From Sorangium cellulosum So0157-2 (GTDB lineage: Bacteria; Myxococcota_A; Polyangia; Polyangiales; Polyangiaceae), in assembly GCF_000418325.1 (NCBI RefSeq), contig NC_021658.1, forward strand, positions 7,888,001 to 7,952,000: a stretch of 64,000 bases of DNA, in the 5' to 3' direction. This document shows, piece after piece, positions 41,944-50,167 of the stretch (positions within the stretch are counted from its first letter, which is position 1; every line of letters starts with the position of its first letter). The position numbers and the translations under genes were made by a program. The notes below the pieces were generated by a model that saw only the letters and a list, made by a program, of their open reading frames with translations, was not told the DNA's origin and searched no databases.

Positions 41944-42438
41944 TCATTTCGCGCTGCGGAGAGCGTCCAGGGCCGCGCGCAGCACCGCGGCGTCGGCGCG
42001 GTCCTTGTCGCGCATGCCTTCTTTGGTCTTCAGCAACCCTTCGAGCCCGAGGACCCGTAGCCGGACCCCGTCGATGAAGCGCTCCTCCACGTAAGGCTCC
42101 AGCTCGGCCCATCCGTGGCCGCAGGCCGAAGGCATTACGTCGATGGTGAACTCGTCGTTGACCCGGATGGCGTACGGACCTTCGCGTTCAAAGACATCCT
42201 CCTCGCCGACGAGCTCGCGCGTCGCGCCGTCGGGCAGCCGGGCAAGCGCCGCGATCCAGCGCTTCGCGTTCTCGGTGGACGGGTCGACGAGGATGTCGAC
42301 GGCTTCGGAGAACCTGACGAACCCGTGCGCGGCGATCGCATAGCCACCGATCAGCGCCCAGCGTACGCCTGCTTCATCGAGGTAGCGGGCAAGCAGCTTG
42401 ACGTCGTCCCACGCGGCCGGGCGCGTATATTCAGCCAC
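41944..42438 (-). CDS. Minimal nucleotidyltransferase (MNT/AbiEii-like)
   Basis: The 164-aa protein starts at GTG 42438. It has the nucleotidyltransferase core LIGGYAIAAHGFVRFSEAVD and then DILVD, which places two acidic residues as in the MNT superfamily G[GS]-xn-DxD site. A third acidic candidate is in FTIDVMP. It overlaps the stop of the small gene 42431-42664 by 8 bases (GTGGCTGA), a typical toxin-antitoxin arrangement. The target could be a tRNA or protein, by analogy only. Confidence 0.75.
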   Translation of the reverse strand: MAEYTRPAAWDDVKLLARYLDEAGVRWALIGGYAIAAHGFVRFSEAVDILVDPSTENAKRWIAALARLPDGATRELVGEEDVFEREGPYAIRVNDEFTIDVMPSACGHGWAELEPYVEERFIDGVRLRVLGLEGLLKTKEGMRDKDRADAAVLRAALDALRSAK

Positions 42439-42664
42439 GGCGCGCGCGCTCGATCATGGCATCGACGGTCCAGCGCAGCCTGTCGGCCTCCATCTCGGCG
42501 TGGCTGCTGTAGACGAAGACCCCTTTGGGGGCCCGGGTTCGATAGCGCGCCATGGTGGCGAGGGCGTCGCGCGATTCGAGCGGCGGGGGCTCGCCGAGCG
42601 GCGGCGCGGTGCGCCGACCCACGACGCGGAGAAAGACCTCACCAGTACGCTCGTCGCGGTCCAT
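42431..42664 (-). CDS. Small partner protein of the nucleotidyltransferase
   Basis: ATG 42664 gives a 77-residue, strongly basic and acidic mixed protein with no membrane segment. The middle contains RYRTRAPKGVFVYSSHAEME, followed by a helix ending RARRG. I do not recognise a family. Because it is the first gene of an 8-base-overlapping pair with a minimal nucleotidyltransferase, an antitoxin or regulatory role is a reasonable inference. Confidence 0.65.
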   Translation of the reverse strand: MDRDERTGEVFLRVVGRRTAPPLGEPPPLESRDALATMARYRTRAPKGVFVYSSHAEMEADRLRWTVDAMIERARRG

Positions 42665-42763
42665 GGCCCTCGTGTAGCACGCCTCTCGGGCCACCCGGAT
42701 GATCGCGGGCCGTCGCGGCGCTCCGTCCTTCCTTCTTTTCTGCTCTACTCGCGCCCCCGCGCC

Positions 42764-44014
42764 ATGTCCGCTCCCCCCGCCGGCCTCTCTCGCCACCCCG
42801 ATTTCCTGCGCCTCTGGGCCGCGCAGGCGGTGAGCGCGCTGGGCAGCCGCGTCAGCCGGACGGCGCTGCCCGTGATCGCCATCGTGAGCCTCGGCGCCGA
42901 CGCGGCCGGCGTGGCGGCGCTCTCGGCGATGTCGACCGCCCCGGGCGTGCTCGTGGGGCTCTTCGCGGGCGGGCTCGTCGATCGCTCGCGCAAGCGGCCG
43001 CTGCTCATCGGCGCGGATCTCGCGCGCGCCGCGTTGATCCTCTCGGTGCCGATCGCGGCCTGGGCCGGCGCGCTGACCCTCGTCCAGCTCTCCGCGGTGG
43101 CCGCGCTGGTCGGCGTGGCCACCTCCCTGTTCCAGATCGCCGACAACGCGTACTTGCCGGCGCTGGTCGGGCAGGATCGCCTTGTCGAGGCGAACGCCCG
43201 GCTGGAGGGGACCGAGGCCGCCGCGGAGATCGCCGGCCCCGGCGCCGCGGGCATCCTGATCCAGGTGCTCACCGCGCCGGTGACGATGGTGGCGGACGCG
43301 CTGTCCTATCTCGGGTCGGCGGCGCTGCTCTGGCGCATCCGGGCGGTCGAGGCGCCGGCCATCCCTACGGGCGACGCGGCCGAGGGGGGCGCGTCGCTGC
43401 TCGAGGATCTCCGGGTGGGGCTGCGCCACGGCCTCGGCCACCCCGTGATTGGCGCGACGTTCCTGGCGATGGGCGCTCAGGCGCTCTTCAGCGGCGGGGT
43501 CTTCTCCGCGCTGTACATGCTCTATCTCCTGGAGGGCCTGCGGCTGGATCCCGCCGCGGTCGGGCTGATCATCAGCGCGGGCGGCGTCGGCGCGCTGGGC
43601 GGCAGCGTCGTCGCGGGGTGGCTGGGCCGCCGCCTCGGCCCCGGGCCGGCGATGATCCTCAGCCTCGCGGTGGGTCAGGCCGGCGCCGTGCTCATCCCGC
43701 TCGCCGCGCACCTCGGTCGGCTCGCGGTCCCTGCCCTCGTGCTGCACCAGCTCCTCGGGGACGCTTTTCTCGTCGCGTTCATGATCCACGCGGTGAGCGC
43801 CCGGCAATCGATGCTGCCGCTCCACGTGCTCGGCCGGGTCAACGCCACGCTCCACGTGCTGACCGGCGCGCTCTTGCCGGCGGGCACGCTCGCGGCCGGC
43901 TGGCTCGCGGGTCGGATCGGCGTCGAGTCGACGGTGTGGTGCGGCGTCGTCGCGGGCCTCGCCGCGCCGCTGCTGCTGCTGCGGCCCGCGGTGTGGCGGC
44001 TGCGGGCGGCCTGA
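42764..44014 (+). CDS. MFS transporter
   Basis: ATG 42764 gives 416 residues with about 12 hydrophobic helices. The cytosolic loop motif between helices 2 and 3 is seen as GGLVDRSRKRPLLIGADL, and the repeat in the second half as GWLGRRLGPGPAMIL. The overall pattern (RHPDFLRLWAAQAVSALGSR at the start) is that of the MFS_3/enterobactin-exporter-like group, mostly drug or siderophore efflux. It is divergent from the nucleotidyltransferase pair, with about 100 bp between starts. No regulator adjoins it. Confidence 0.88.
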   Translation: MSAPPAGLSRHPDFLRLWAAQAVSALGSRVSRTALPVIAIVSLGADAAGVAALSAMSTAPGVLVGLFAGGLVDRSRKRPLLIGADLARAALILSVPIAAWAGALTLVQLSAVAALVGVATSLFQIADNAYLPALVGQDRLVEANARLEGTEAAAEIAGPGAAGILIQVLTAPVTMVADALSYLGSAALLWRIRAVEAPAIPTGDAAEGGASLLEDLRVGLRHGLGHPVIGATFLAMGAQALFSGGVFSALYMLYLLEGLRLDPAAVGLIISAGGVGALGGSVVAGWLGRRLGPGPAMILSLAVGQAGAVLIPLAAHLGRLAVPALVLHQLLGDAFLVAFMIHAVSARQSMLPLHVLGRVNATLHVLTGALLPAGTLAAGWLAGRIGVESTVWCGVVAGLAAPLLLLRPAVWRLRAA

Positions 44015-44049
44015 GGGCGCAGCCGCGTCGCACGGATGGAGAATTCAAC

Positions 44050-44131
44050 GCAAAGGCGCAAAGGCGCAAAGGCGCAAAGGCGCAAAGGCGCAAAGGCGCA
44101 AAGGCGCAAAGGCGCAAAGGCGCAAAAAAAA
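44050..44131. repeat. 8-bp tandem array, nine GCAAAGGC units plus A-rich end
   Basis: Nine perfect GCAAAGGC octamers run from 44050 to 44121 and are followed by GCAAAAAAAAGC. The array abuts the 3' end of the GxxExxY remnant. In frame it encodes the AKAQRRKG-type peptide known from many genomes as a translated repeat. Confidence 0.95.
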
Positions 44132-44153
44132 GCGAGATAGAGGCAGGACATTC

Positions 44154-44340
44154 TTCATTCTCGCAATCCCCTGACCACGCGATGGATGCCCTGCCTCACC
44201 TCCCCGCAGTCCCTCGCGACTCAGGCGAAGGCAAGCGCCTCTCCGTCACCTGGTTCGAGTAGCCCGACGCCTCCAAGGGTGCGATGCACCTCGATCGCTG
44301 CAACGACGACCTTGGCTCTCTCACCCTCGGTTACTCTCAC
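44154..44340 (-). pseudogene. Remnant of a GxxExxY (PDDEXK_3-like) gene
   Basis: On the minus strand from 44340 the frame reads VVVAAIEVHRTLGG, then GLLE and EALAFA, the N-terminal signature of GxxExxY proteins, before a TGA at 44221. A different frame then ends in GIHRVVRGLRE with a stop at 44154, matching the usual C-terminus of the same family. The middle of the gene is gone and the frame has shifted. Arrays of the 8-bp repeat lie on both sides in opposite orientation. Confidence 0.65.
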
Positions 44341-44341
44341 C

Positions 44342-44375
44342 GCCTTTTTGCGCCTTTGCGCCTTTGCGCCTTTGC
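44342..44375. repeat. Inverted copy of the 8-bp array, three GCCTTTGC units
   Basis: GCCTTTTTGC at 44342-44351 is followed by three GCCTTTGC octamers (44352-44375). This is the reverse complement of the array at 44050-44131, including the A/T-expanded variant at the inner end. The two arrays could pair over a 210-bp loop. Confidence 0.93.
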
Positions 44376-45213
44376 GTTTAAATCCGAGATCCTCGACGAC
44401 GTCAGCTGGAGGTAGGACGTCAAAGAAGAGAGAGAGAGAGGAGCGTTCTCTCCCTCTTGGTGTCCTCAGCGCCGTGGCGGCTCAAACCCTCGTCGTAGGC
44501 CCCCGTCACACCGCATCATCCGCTCGGGCGCGGGGCCCCGTGCTGGCGAGGCCGAGGTGGCTCCTCCTCGCGATGCGACCCATTGCGCGGCGCTGCGCCC
44601 GTGCCGTCGGGACGTGCGGCCGGGATCCCGGGACCGCGAGCCCTTGTTCAATCACGCAAACCATTGCGGAAGGGAGCAACCGGTTGCGGAGCCCGTCTGC
44701 AACTGACGCCGCGAGGGGTCCCGTGGTCCGCAGAGTATCTGTGCACCCGATCAGGGGATCCTGCGCTGCCGGAGCGGTATCCCGAGCCACCTCGCACGGG
44801 CTCGTGTCCACATGGACCGACCGCCTCGGGTAGAGCGGACGGCTCGGTCGCGCCCGGAGGAGGCGAGCGATCGCGCCCTGGACAGCGAGCGCCTCCAGGA
44901 TGGGCTTGAAGAGCGTCGGTGCCGGTCTGGAGACCGGCGCGGCGGGGTCTGGACACCGCCGCAGCCGGTCCGGAGAGCGCGGAGCGGGGTCTGCGCACAT
45001 CTCGAGACCCCCTCGGCCGTTCTCGAGACCCCCCTCGGCCGTTCTCGAGACCCCCCTCGGCCGTTCTCGAGACCCCCTCGGCCATTCCCGAGACCCCCCT
45101 CGGCCGCCCTCGAGACCCCCTCCTCCGGCTCCCCGGACCGGCTTTCCGCTTCCGCCGCGCCGTCCCGCCGGCCTCCCCGGCGCCTGGCGGGCACGGCGGC
45201 GCCCGGCGCCGCG
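44376..45213. other. Gene-poor stretch of variable composition
   Basis: About 840 bp with no supported gene. The first 400 bp are less GC-rich and contain a purine run (AGAGAGAGAGAGAGGAG near 44429) facing a pyrimidine run. ORFs on both strands up to 160 codons lack any recognised motif. The right end is the 22-bp tandem repeat at 45001-45120. Confidence 0.5.
45001..45120. repeat. 22-bp tandem repeat containing CTCGAG
   Basis: Six units of 21-22 bp, with CTCGAGA (one variant CCCGAGA) starting near 45001, 45022, 45044, 45066, 45088 and 45109, are joined by CCCCCTCGGCCGTT. Units are adjacent without spacers. It lies about 95 bp downstream of the stop of the gene at 45214. Confidence 0.9.
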
Positions 45214-46113
45214 TCAGCCGAGCAGCGGCTCCGCGCCCCCGACCTCGCCCTCGGCGCCGTCGTCGTCCCCGTCGAGCGGCGGCTCCTCCTCGACCACCTC
45301 CCCGGCGGCGGCCGCCGCGCGCTTCACCACCGTGAGGCCGAGCTGGATCTGCGCCTTGACCGAGAAGACCTGCCGGAGCGTCGTCGCCCAGTCGTTGAAC
45401 CAGTCGCGCAGCCCCTCGAGCGCCTCCCGCTGCTCCTTCCGGGCCCGCTCCAGCTCCGCCGCCGGCACCCGGGGCGGCTGGCCCAGCGCGCCCGCGCCGG
45501 CCTCCAGCCGCGCGAGCTGGTCGCGCACCTGCTGCATCCGCGCCTCGGTCAGCCCGCGCGCCGTGAGCGTCTTGTGGACCTTCTTCGCGTCGCCGTCGCT
45601 GTTCCTCGCGAGCCCCTCCACCCGGCGAAGGAACGTCCCGACCGACATGATCACCGCCGGCCCGAGCGGCTGCTGCTCCAGGTTCTTGAAGAACGCGGCC
45701 TCGAACCCGTCGCGCCGCTCGCGCGGCACCACGCGGCGGATGATCGCCCGCGCGCGCGGGAACCACGTGTTCTCGAAGGTATCGACCTCCTGGAGCAGCC
45801 GCATCCGCTCCGCCCCCTCCACCACCCCGCCGCTCGAGGCCTCCACGAACAGGTGCTCCAGCGAGCGCTGCTCACCCGAGGCGAGCTTGAGCAGCCGCCA
45901 CCCCTCGCGGTGCTCCTCGGCCGTGTAGCCCTCGCGGCGGGCCCGCTCCACGAACGGCGCGGCCTGGACGTTGACCAGGAGCCTGAGAGCACGGCCCAGG
46001 AGATCCTGCTCGGCCGCGGTCAACACCAGCGGCAAGGACGCCTCGGACGGCTCCGAGGCCGCGCCCCGCGCCCCCGGCTGCTTGGAGGCGCTGGCGGACT
46101 TCGCTTTCGGCAT
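45214..46113 (-). CDS. Helical charged protein of unknown function
   Basis: ATG 46113 follows GAGGAG on the minus strand and gives 299 residues; the upstream in-frame start lies before that site. The protein is soluble, almost entirely helical and highly charged (LLGRALRLLVNVQAAPFVER, RDQLARLEAGAG). It ends in an acidic, probably disordered tail (DGDDDGAEGEV). I recognise no family or active site. It is divergent from the MATE transporter gene. A nucleoid or scaffold role would be a guess. Confidence 0.75.
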   Translation of the reverse strand: MPKAKSASASKQPGARGAASEPSEASLPLVLTAAEQDLLGRALRLLVNVQAAPFVERARREGYTAEEHREGWRLLKLASGEQRSLEHLFVEASSGGVVEGAERMRLLQEVDTFENTWFPRARAIIRRVVPRERRDGFEAAFFKNLEQQPLGPAVIMSVGTFLRRVEGLARNSDGDAKKVHKTLTARGLTEARMQQVRDQLARLEAGAGALGQPPRVPAAELERARKEQREALEGLRDWFNDWATTLRQVFSVKAQIQLGLTVVKRAAAAAGEVVEEEPPLDGDDDGAEGEVGGAEPLLG

Positions 46114-46286
46114 GTCGTTCTCCTCTCGCTGGCGCAACCCCGGGAAGGACCGAAGCGCTCAGCGGCCGGCGCGGATTGCAAGCCGCGCGCCAGCGGGCAT
46201 GGACTGTCGCCGCGCGTCCGCTACGTTACGCCGCGCTCCAGTCCACCACGCCCCCTCTCTCCGCCCGCCCGCGGGCGAGGAGCCCG

Positions 46287-47717
46287 ATGAAACCGACGTT
46301 CGGCACCGATCTGACGACCGGCAGCATCCCCAGACACATCGTGACGTTCTCGCTCCCGATGCTCCTCGGGGGCTTCCTCCAGACGACCTACAGCTTCATC
46401 AACGCCATCTGGGTCGGCCAGTACCTGGGCACCGTCGCCCTCGCGGCCGTCACCGTGAGCTTCCCCGTCGTGTTCACGATCTTCGGCGTCGGGATGGGGA
46501 TGACCCTGGCGACGAACATCCTCGTCTCGCAGAGCTTCGGCGCCAAGCGGTTCGACGAGCTGAAGCGCGTGGTGGACGGCTCCACCGTGCTCATCTACGG
46601 CCTCGGCGTCGTCTTGACCGTCATCGGCGAGATCTTCACCCCCGAGATCCTCCGCGCGATGGACACGCCGGCCGAGGTGCTCGAGCCGGCCGCGCACTAC
46701 CTCCGCGTCTACCTGCTCTCGCTGCCCTTCAGCTTCGGCATGTTCGCGCTGAGGAGCATGATGCAAGGGACGGGAGACTCGAAGACTCCCCTCTATTTTC
46801 AGCTCGGCTCGGTCCTGCTCACGACGGTGCTCGATCCTCTCCTCATCTTCGGGAAGCTGGGGCTGCCGGAGCTCGGCCTGAACGGGACGGCCTGGGCCAC
46901 GATCGTCTCTCAGGTCCTCGCGCTCGTGGCGCTCAACGCATATCTCCACGCCAAGAGGTCCCCGATCTCGCCGAGGTGGCCCCGCTTCGGCCAGCTCGGC
47001 CCGACGATCCGGCGGACGCTCCGCATCGGCGTGCCGGCGGCCGTGCAGCAGTCGGTGGTCTCGCTCGGCATGGTGGTGGTGACGGGGATCGTGAACGGGT
47101 TCGGGGAGGTCGCGACCGCGGCGTTCGGCGCGGCCTCGCGCATCGACCAGATCGCGTTCCTGCCCGCGATCAACATGGGAATGGCGATATCGACGCTCGC
47201 CGGGCAGAACCTGGGCGCGGGGCACCACGGCCGCGTGCGCGAGATCTTCCTGTGGGGCTGCGCCTTCAGCGCCGCGATCACGCTCGCGTGCTCGGCGGCG
47301 GCCATCGTCTTCCCCGAGGCGCTCCTCCGCGTGTTCATCGCCGATCCGGTCGTCGTCGATCTCGGCGTCTCGTACCTGCACATCGTGGGCGCGTCGTACG
47401 TGCTCTTCGGCCTCTCCTTCGTGAGCAACGGCATCATCAACGGCGCCGGCGCCACCATGGTCACGACCGCGATCTCGCTGCTCGGCCTCTGGGTCGTCCG
47501 CGCCCCGCTCGCGTACTTCCTCTCCCGCGAGATGCGCAGCGTGAAGGGCGTCTGGTACGCCATCGCGGCGAGCTTCGTCGTGTCGCTCGCCGCGAGCCTG
47601 GCCTACTACGCCTCGGGGCGCTGGAAGCGGGCCGTCGTCCACCCCGCCGCCCCGGCGGACGCGGCGAGGCAAGCCGACCCCGCGAAGGGGTTCGCGAACG
47701 AGGTCGGCGAGGCGTGA
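46287..47717 (+). CDS. MATE-family multidrug/sodium efflux transporter
   Basis: ATG 46287 follows GAGGAG and gives 476 residues with about 12 membrane helices in two similar halves. The start region DLTTGSIPRHIVTFSLPMLL and the SFINAIWVGQYLGTVALAAV stretch are typical MATE features, as is LRSMMQGTGDSKTPLYFQLG. MATE proteins export cationic drugs or metabolites using Na+ or H+. The C-terminal tail of about 30 residues is charged and cytosolic. Confidence 0.92.
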   Translation: MKPTFGTDLTTGSIPRHIVTFSLPMLLGGFLQTTYSFINAIWVGQYLGTVALAAVTVSFPVVFTIFGVGMGMTLATNILVSQSFGAKRFDELKRVVDGSTVLIYGLGVVLTVIGEIFTPEILRAMDTPAEVLEPAAHYLRVYLLSLPFSFGMFALRSMMQGTGDSKTPLYFQLGSVLLTTVLDPLLIFGKLGLPELGLNGTAWATIVSQVLALVALNAYLHAKRSPISPRWPRFGQLGPTIRRTLRIGVPAAVQQSVVSLGMVVVTGIVNGFGEVATAAFGAASRIDQIAFLPAINMGMAISTLAGQNLGAGHHGRVREIFLWGCAFSAAITLACSAAAIVFPEALLRVFIADPVVVDLGVSYLHIVGASYVLFGLSFVSNGIINGAGATMVTTAISLLGLWVVRAPLAYFLSREMRSVKGVWYAIAASFVVSLAASLAYYASGRWKRAVVHPAAPADAARQADPAKGFANEVGEA

Positions 47718-47892
47718 GCCGCCGACTGCACAGTCCGCTCGCCCGGGGACGCGCGGGGCCCGCCGCCGGCGCCGGCCGGTGACGCGCGGGGCCCGCCGCC
47801 GGCCAGCGCCGGCGGCGCGCGGTGATCGGGAACCGGAGGCGCGCTCGTTCCGACCCATGCCGGAGGACCGCTCCGGTCCGCGAGGAGAACCG

Positions 47893-48495
47893 ATGCAGCG
47901 CTCGTACGACACTTCCCTCGAGGACCCGGCCTCGCGACGGCGGCGGCGCATCCCCGCCACGCTGGATCCCGGCCGCACGCTGCTGGTCTCGTGCTTCGAC
48001 GCGGCGCTCCCCCTCGAGCGGATGGGGCTGTCCGCTCGAGGGGTGTCGTGCGCGCAGGTGCGGTCGCCGGCGCACCTCGTGGCGCCCTGGAGCGACAAGA
48101 TCGCGAGCGAGAACGCGCCGCTCCTGCTCTCGCTCTCGATGCGGGAGACGCACGACGTCGTGATCTGCGGCCACGTCCAGTGCGCGGCGCTCGAGGTGCT
48201 CCTCGACGAGGAGCGCGACCGAGGGGCCTTCGGGCTCATGGCGCAGGTGCCCGCGGCGCGGGCGACGATGGACCTCGTGCGCCGCAACTACGGCGGGCTC
48301 GACAGGGAGTCGCTCCGCGAGGTGATGGCGCAGGAGAACGTGCTGACGCAGCTCGATCACCTGCTCACCTATCCGCCCCTGTCGCGGGGCGACGGGCCGC
48401 GCGTGCACGCCTGGCTCTATGACGAGCGCGACGCGTCGCTCTGGGGCTACTCCTTCGAGGAGTCGCAGTTCGCGCATCAGATCTCGCTCCGGTGA
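47893..48495 (+). CDS. Beta-carbonic-anhydrase-like protein with altered active site
   Basis: ATG 47893 is preferred over ATG 47857 because AGGAG lies 5 bases before it. The 200-aa product keeps the beta-class zinc ligands: Cys34 in VSCFDA, His94 and Cys97 in VICGHVQCAAL. The active-site Asp36 is present, but the usual CxDxR Arg is Ala38. NVLTQLDHLLTYP and HAWLYDE match the C-terminal part of the family. It may be an inactive or repurposed carbonic anhydrase. It lies downstream of the MATE gene on the same strand, with a 175-bp gap. Confidence 0.75.
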   Translation: MQRSYDTSLEDPASRRRRRIPATLDPGRTLLVSCFDAALPLERMGLSARGVSCAQVRSPAHLVAPWSDKIASENAPLLLSLSMRETHDVVICGHVQCAALEVLLDEERDRGAFGLMAQVPAARATMDLVRRNYGGLDRESLREVMAQENVLTQLDHLLTYPPLSRGDGPRVHAWLYDERDASLWGYSFEESQFAHQISLR

Positions 48496-48609
48496 GGTGA
48501 CGAGGCGCGGGGGCACGCGTGCCCTCGCGTCCCTCCGCAGGGCCGGCCGAGGCGGTGCCCCCGGCGGGCGCAGCTTGCCCGACCGCGCGCCCGCGGGCAG
48601 GCTGGGCCC

Positions 48610-49200
48610 ATGGGCCAGCCCGCCGAGAAGCCCCGCCGCGCCACGTACGCCGACCTCGAGGCCGCGCCGCCGAACAAGGTGGCAGAGCTGATCCGCGGCG
48701 TGCTGCACGTCTTTCCGCGGCCGGCGCCGCGGCATGCCTACGCTGCGTCGAGCCTGGGATGCGAGCTCGGCGGCCCCTTCGATCTCGGCAAGAACGGCCC
48801 AGGCAGCTTTTGGATCCTGGACGGGCCCGAGATCCATTTCCCCGATCCGGAATCGCCCGGCGACGTGGACGCGGTCGTGCCGGACATCGCCGGCTGGCGC
48901 CGGGAGCGCATGCCCGAGCTCCCCGACACCCCGTACTTCTCGCTCGCTCCCGACTGGATCTGCGAGATCCTGAGCCCCTCGACAGAGCAGCACGACCGCG
49001 AGGAGAAGATGCCGCTCTACGCGCGCGAGGGCGTGCAGCACGCGTGGCTCGTCGATCCCCTCCATCGGACCCTGGAGGTCTTCGCGCTCCGCCCGGGCTA
49101 CGGCTTCACCCCGATCGCCACCCACCGCGACGCCGCGCGAGTGCGCGCCGCGCCGTTTCAGGCGATCGAGCTCGAGCTCGCTGTGCTCTGGGCGACGTAG
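48610..49200 (+). CDS. Uma2-family (DUF820) restriction-endonuclease-fold protein
   Basis: The 196-aa protein follows the Uma2 pattern: a short N-terminus (YADLEAAPPNKVAELIRGVL), VPDIAGWRRERMPE, then PDWICEILSPSTEQHDREEK and YAREGVQHAWLVDP. These hold the PD-(D/E)XK-type residues (Asp of PDIAG, Glu of CEILS, Lys of EEK). The family is common in cyanobacteria and myxobacteria and its role is poorly known. It is a lone gene at the left edge of the low-GC island. Confidence 0.88.
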   Translation: MGQPAEKPRRATYADLEAAPPNKVAELIRGVLHVFPRPAPRHAYAASSLGCELGGPFDLGKNGPGSFWILDGPEIHFPDPESPGDVDAVVPDIAGWRRERMPELPDTPYFSLAPDWICEILSPSTEQHDREEKMPLYAREGVQHAWLVDPLHRTLEVFALRPGYGFTPIATHRDAARVRAAPFQAIELELAVLWAT

Positions 49201-49714
49201 CGCCTCCACGCGGTCCGCGGAGAGGGCGCGATCCGCTCTGAGCCTCACATGTCCCCAACTCCCGCCGTACGCTCGCCCCTCGCCGGGTCCCTCCTGCGAT
49301 CAGGTCGTCCGCAACGCGAGCCTCTAAGTATCGCTGCGCGCGCTCCGCGTCGTCAGAAGATCCGTCCCCAAGCCTGGAAGCGGGCGCGGATGCGCGCCGA
49401 GGATCGAGCAAACAACCACGTCGGCATGCAGCATGGTGCAGGCAATACATGAGCTCGCTGCCATCAGGAGCCCGGGCGGTGAGCGACGCCCCTGTCACAC
49501 GCGGTAGATCGTGAGTACACGCCCGTGATCACCTCAAGCGCCAGCGTCGCCTCCTCCCCCACCGTCCCCGCCGTCCGGCCCCTGGGATTGCTCCGAAGGA
49601 GGCCGAGGGGTCCCAGCGTCGAGAGCTTGCCGCCTCGCTCAAGGCCCGCTCTGGTGCGCGCCGACGTTTTGTCTGCCCGCGGAGCGCTCTGCTCGCGCTA
49701 TAGTCGCCAGCGCC
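49201..49714. other. Intergenic left flank of the low-GC island
   Basis: About 510 bp with no supported gene; a minus-strand ORF of 130 codons (49106-49498) has no family signature. GC content falls here relative to the left side. TATAGT at 49699-49704 ends 10 bases before the GTG of the next gene and is a plausible -10 box. Confidence 0.5.
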
Positions 49715-50167
49715 GTGAGTCCCGCCCCTCTTGTGGAAGACTTCGTCTCCTCTGCCCTGCGCCACGTGCGTGACGCCGAGCATCTGCTCGAGCCCGGAGC
49801 GCACACATCGCCAGATCAGGCCTGGCATCTGGCTGGGTTCGCACACGAGTGTGCGCGCAAGACCTGCCTGACGACCAGCTGGGTGGCAAAAGTCCTCGGC
49901 CATGATTTCGACAGCGCAGGGGAGACCATCCTGGACATCGCCGCGGCGCTGGATCCGAAGGTGTCTCGTTACCCGTTTCGAAACTGGCGAACTCGCTACC
50001 CACGCATCTCGGAGTGGAGCCCCAATCATCGATACGAGCGCACCGGCAGCCGCTCAGCGTCGCCTGCAACACGCGAGCTCGTGACCCAGGCTCGCACAGC
50101 CGTGAATTCCATGATTGTTGCCCTCTACCTCGACGGACGCGTCGACCACGGGTCTCTGCAGACATGA
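49715..50167 (+). CDS. HEPN-like protein, first gene of a three-gene operon
   Basis: The GTG at 49715 starts a 150-aa helical protein. DQAWHLAGFAHECARKTCL near residue 33 has the A-HLAGFA-ECA-K helix typical of many HEPN-domain proteins, and SEWSPNHRYERTG near residue 100 resembles the W-x-P-xx-RYE segment of the same group. A strict R-x4-6-H RNase motif is not seen (R-x7-H is present), so it may be a nucleotide or RNA sensor rather than an RNase. Its TGA overlaps the ATG of the next gene as ATGA. GC content is clearly below the neighbouring core genes. Confidence 0.6.
   Translation: MSPAPLVEDFVSSALRHVRDAEHLLEPGAHTSPDQAWHLAGFAHECARKTCLTTSWVAKVLGHDFDSAGETILDIAAALDPKVSRYPFRNWRTRYPRISEWSPNHRYERTGSRSASPATRELVTQARTAVNSMIVALYLDGRVDHGSLQT

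Noticed and set aside
42665..43855. Minus-strand extension upstream of the 77-aa small protein
   Set aside because: It is antisense to the MFS transporter and has the same shadow composition.
44506..45000. Minus-strand ORF of 164 codons
   Set aside because: No ribosome binding site, no family motif and mixed composition; probably non-coding or decayed.
45001..45120. CRISPR array
   Set aside because: Units are contiguous with no unique spacers and no cas genes are nearby.
49106..49498. Minus-strand ORF of 130 codons at the island edge
   Set aside because: Overlaps the end of the Uma2 gene and lacks any recognised signature.
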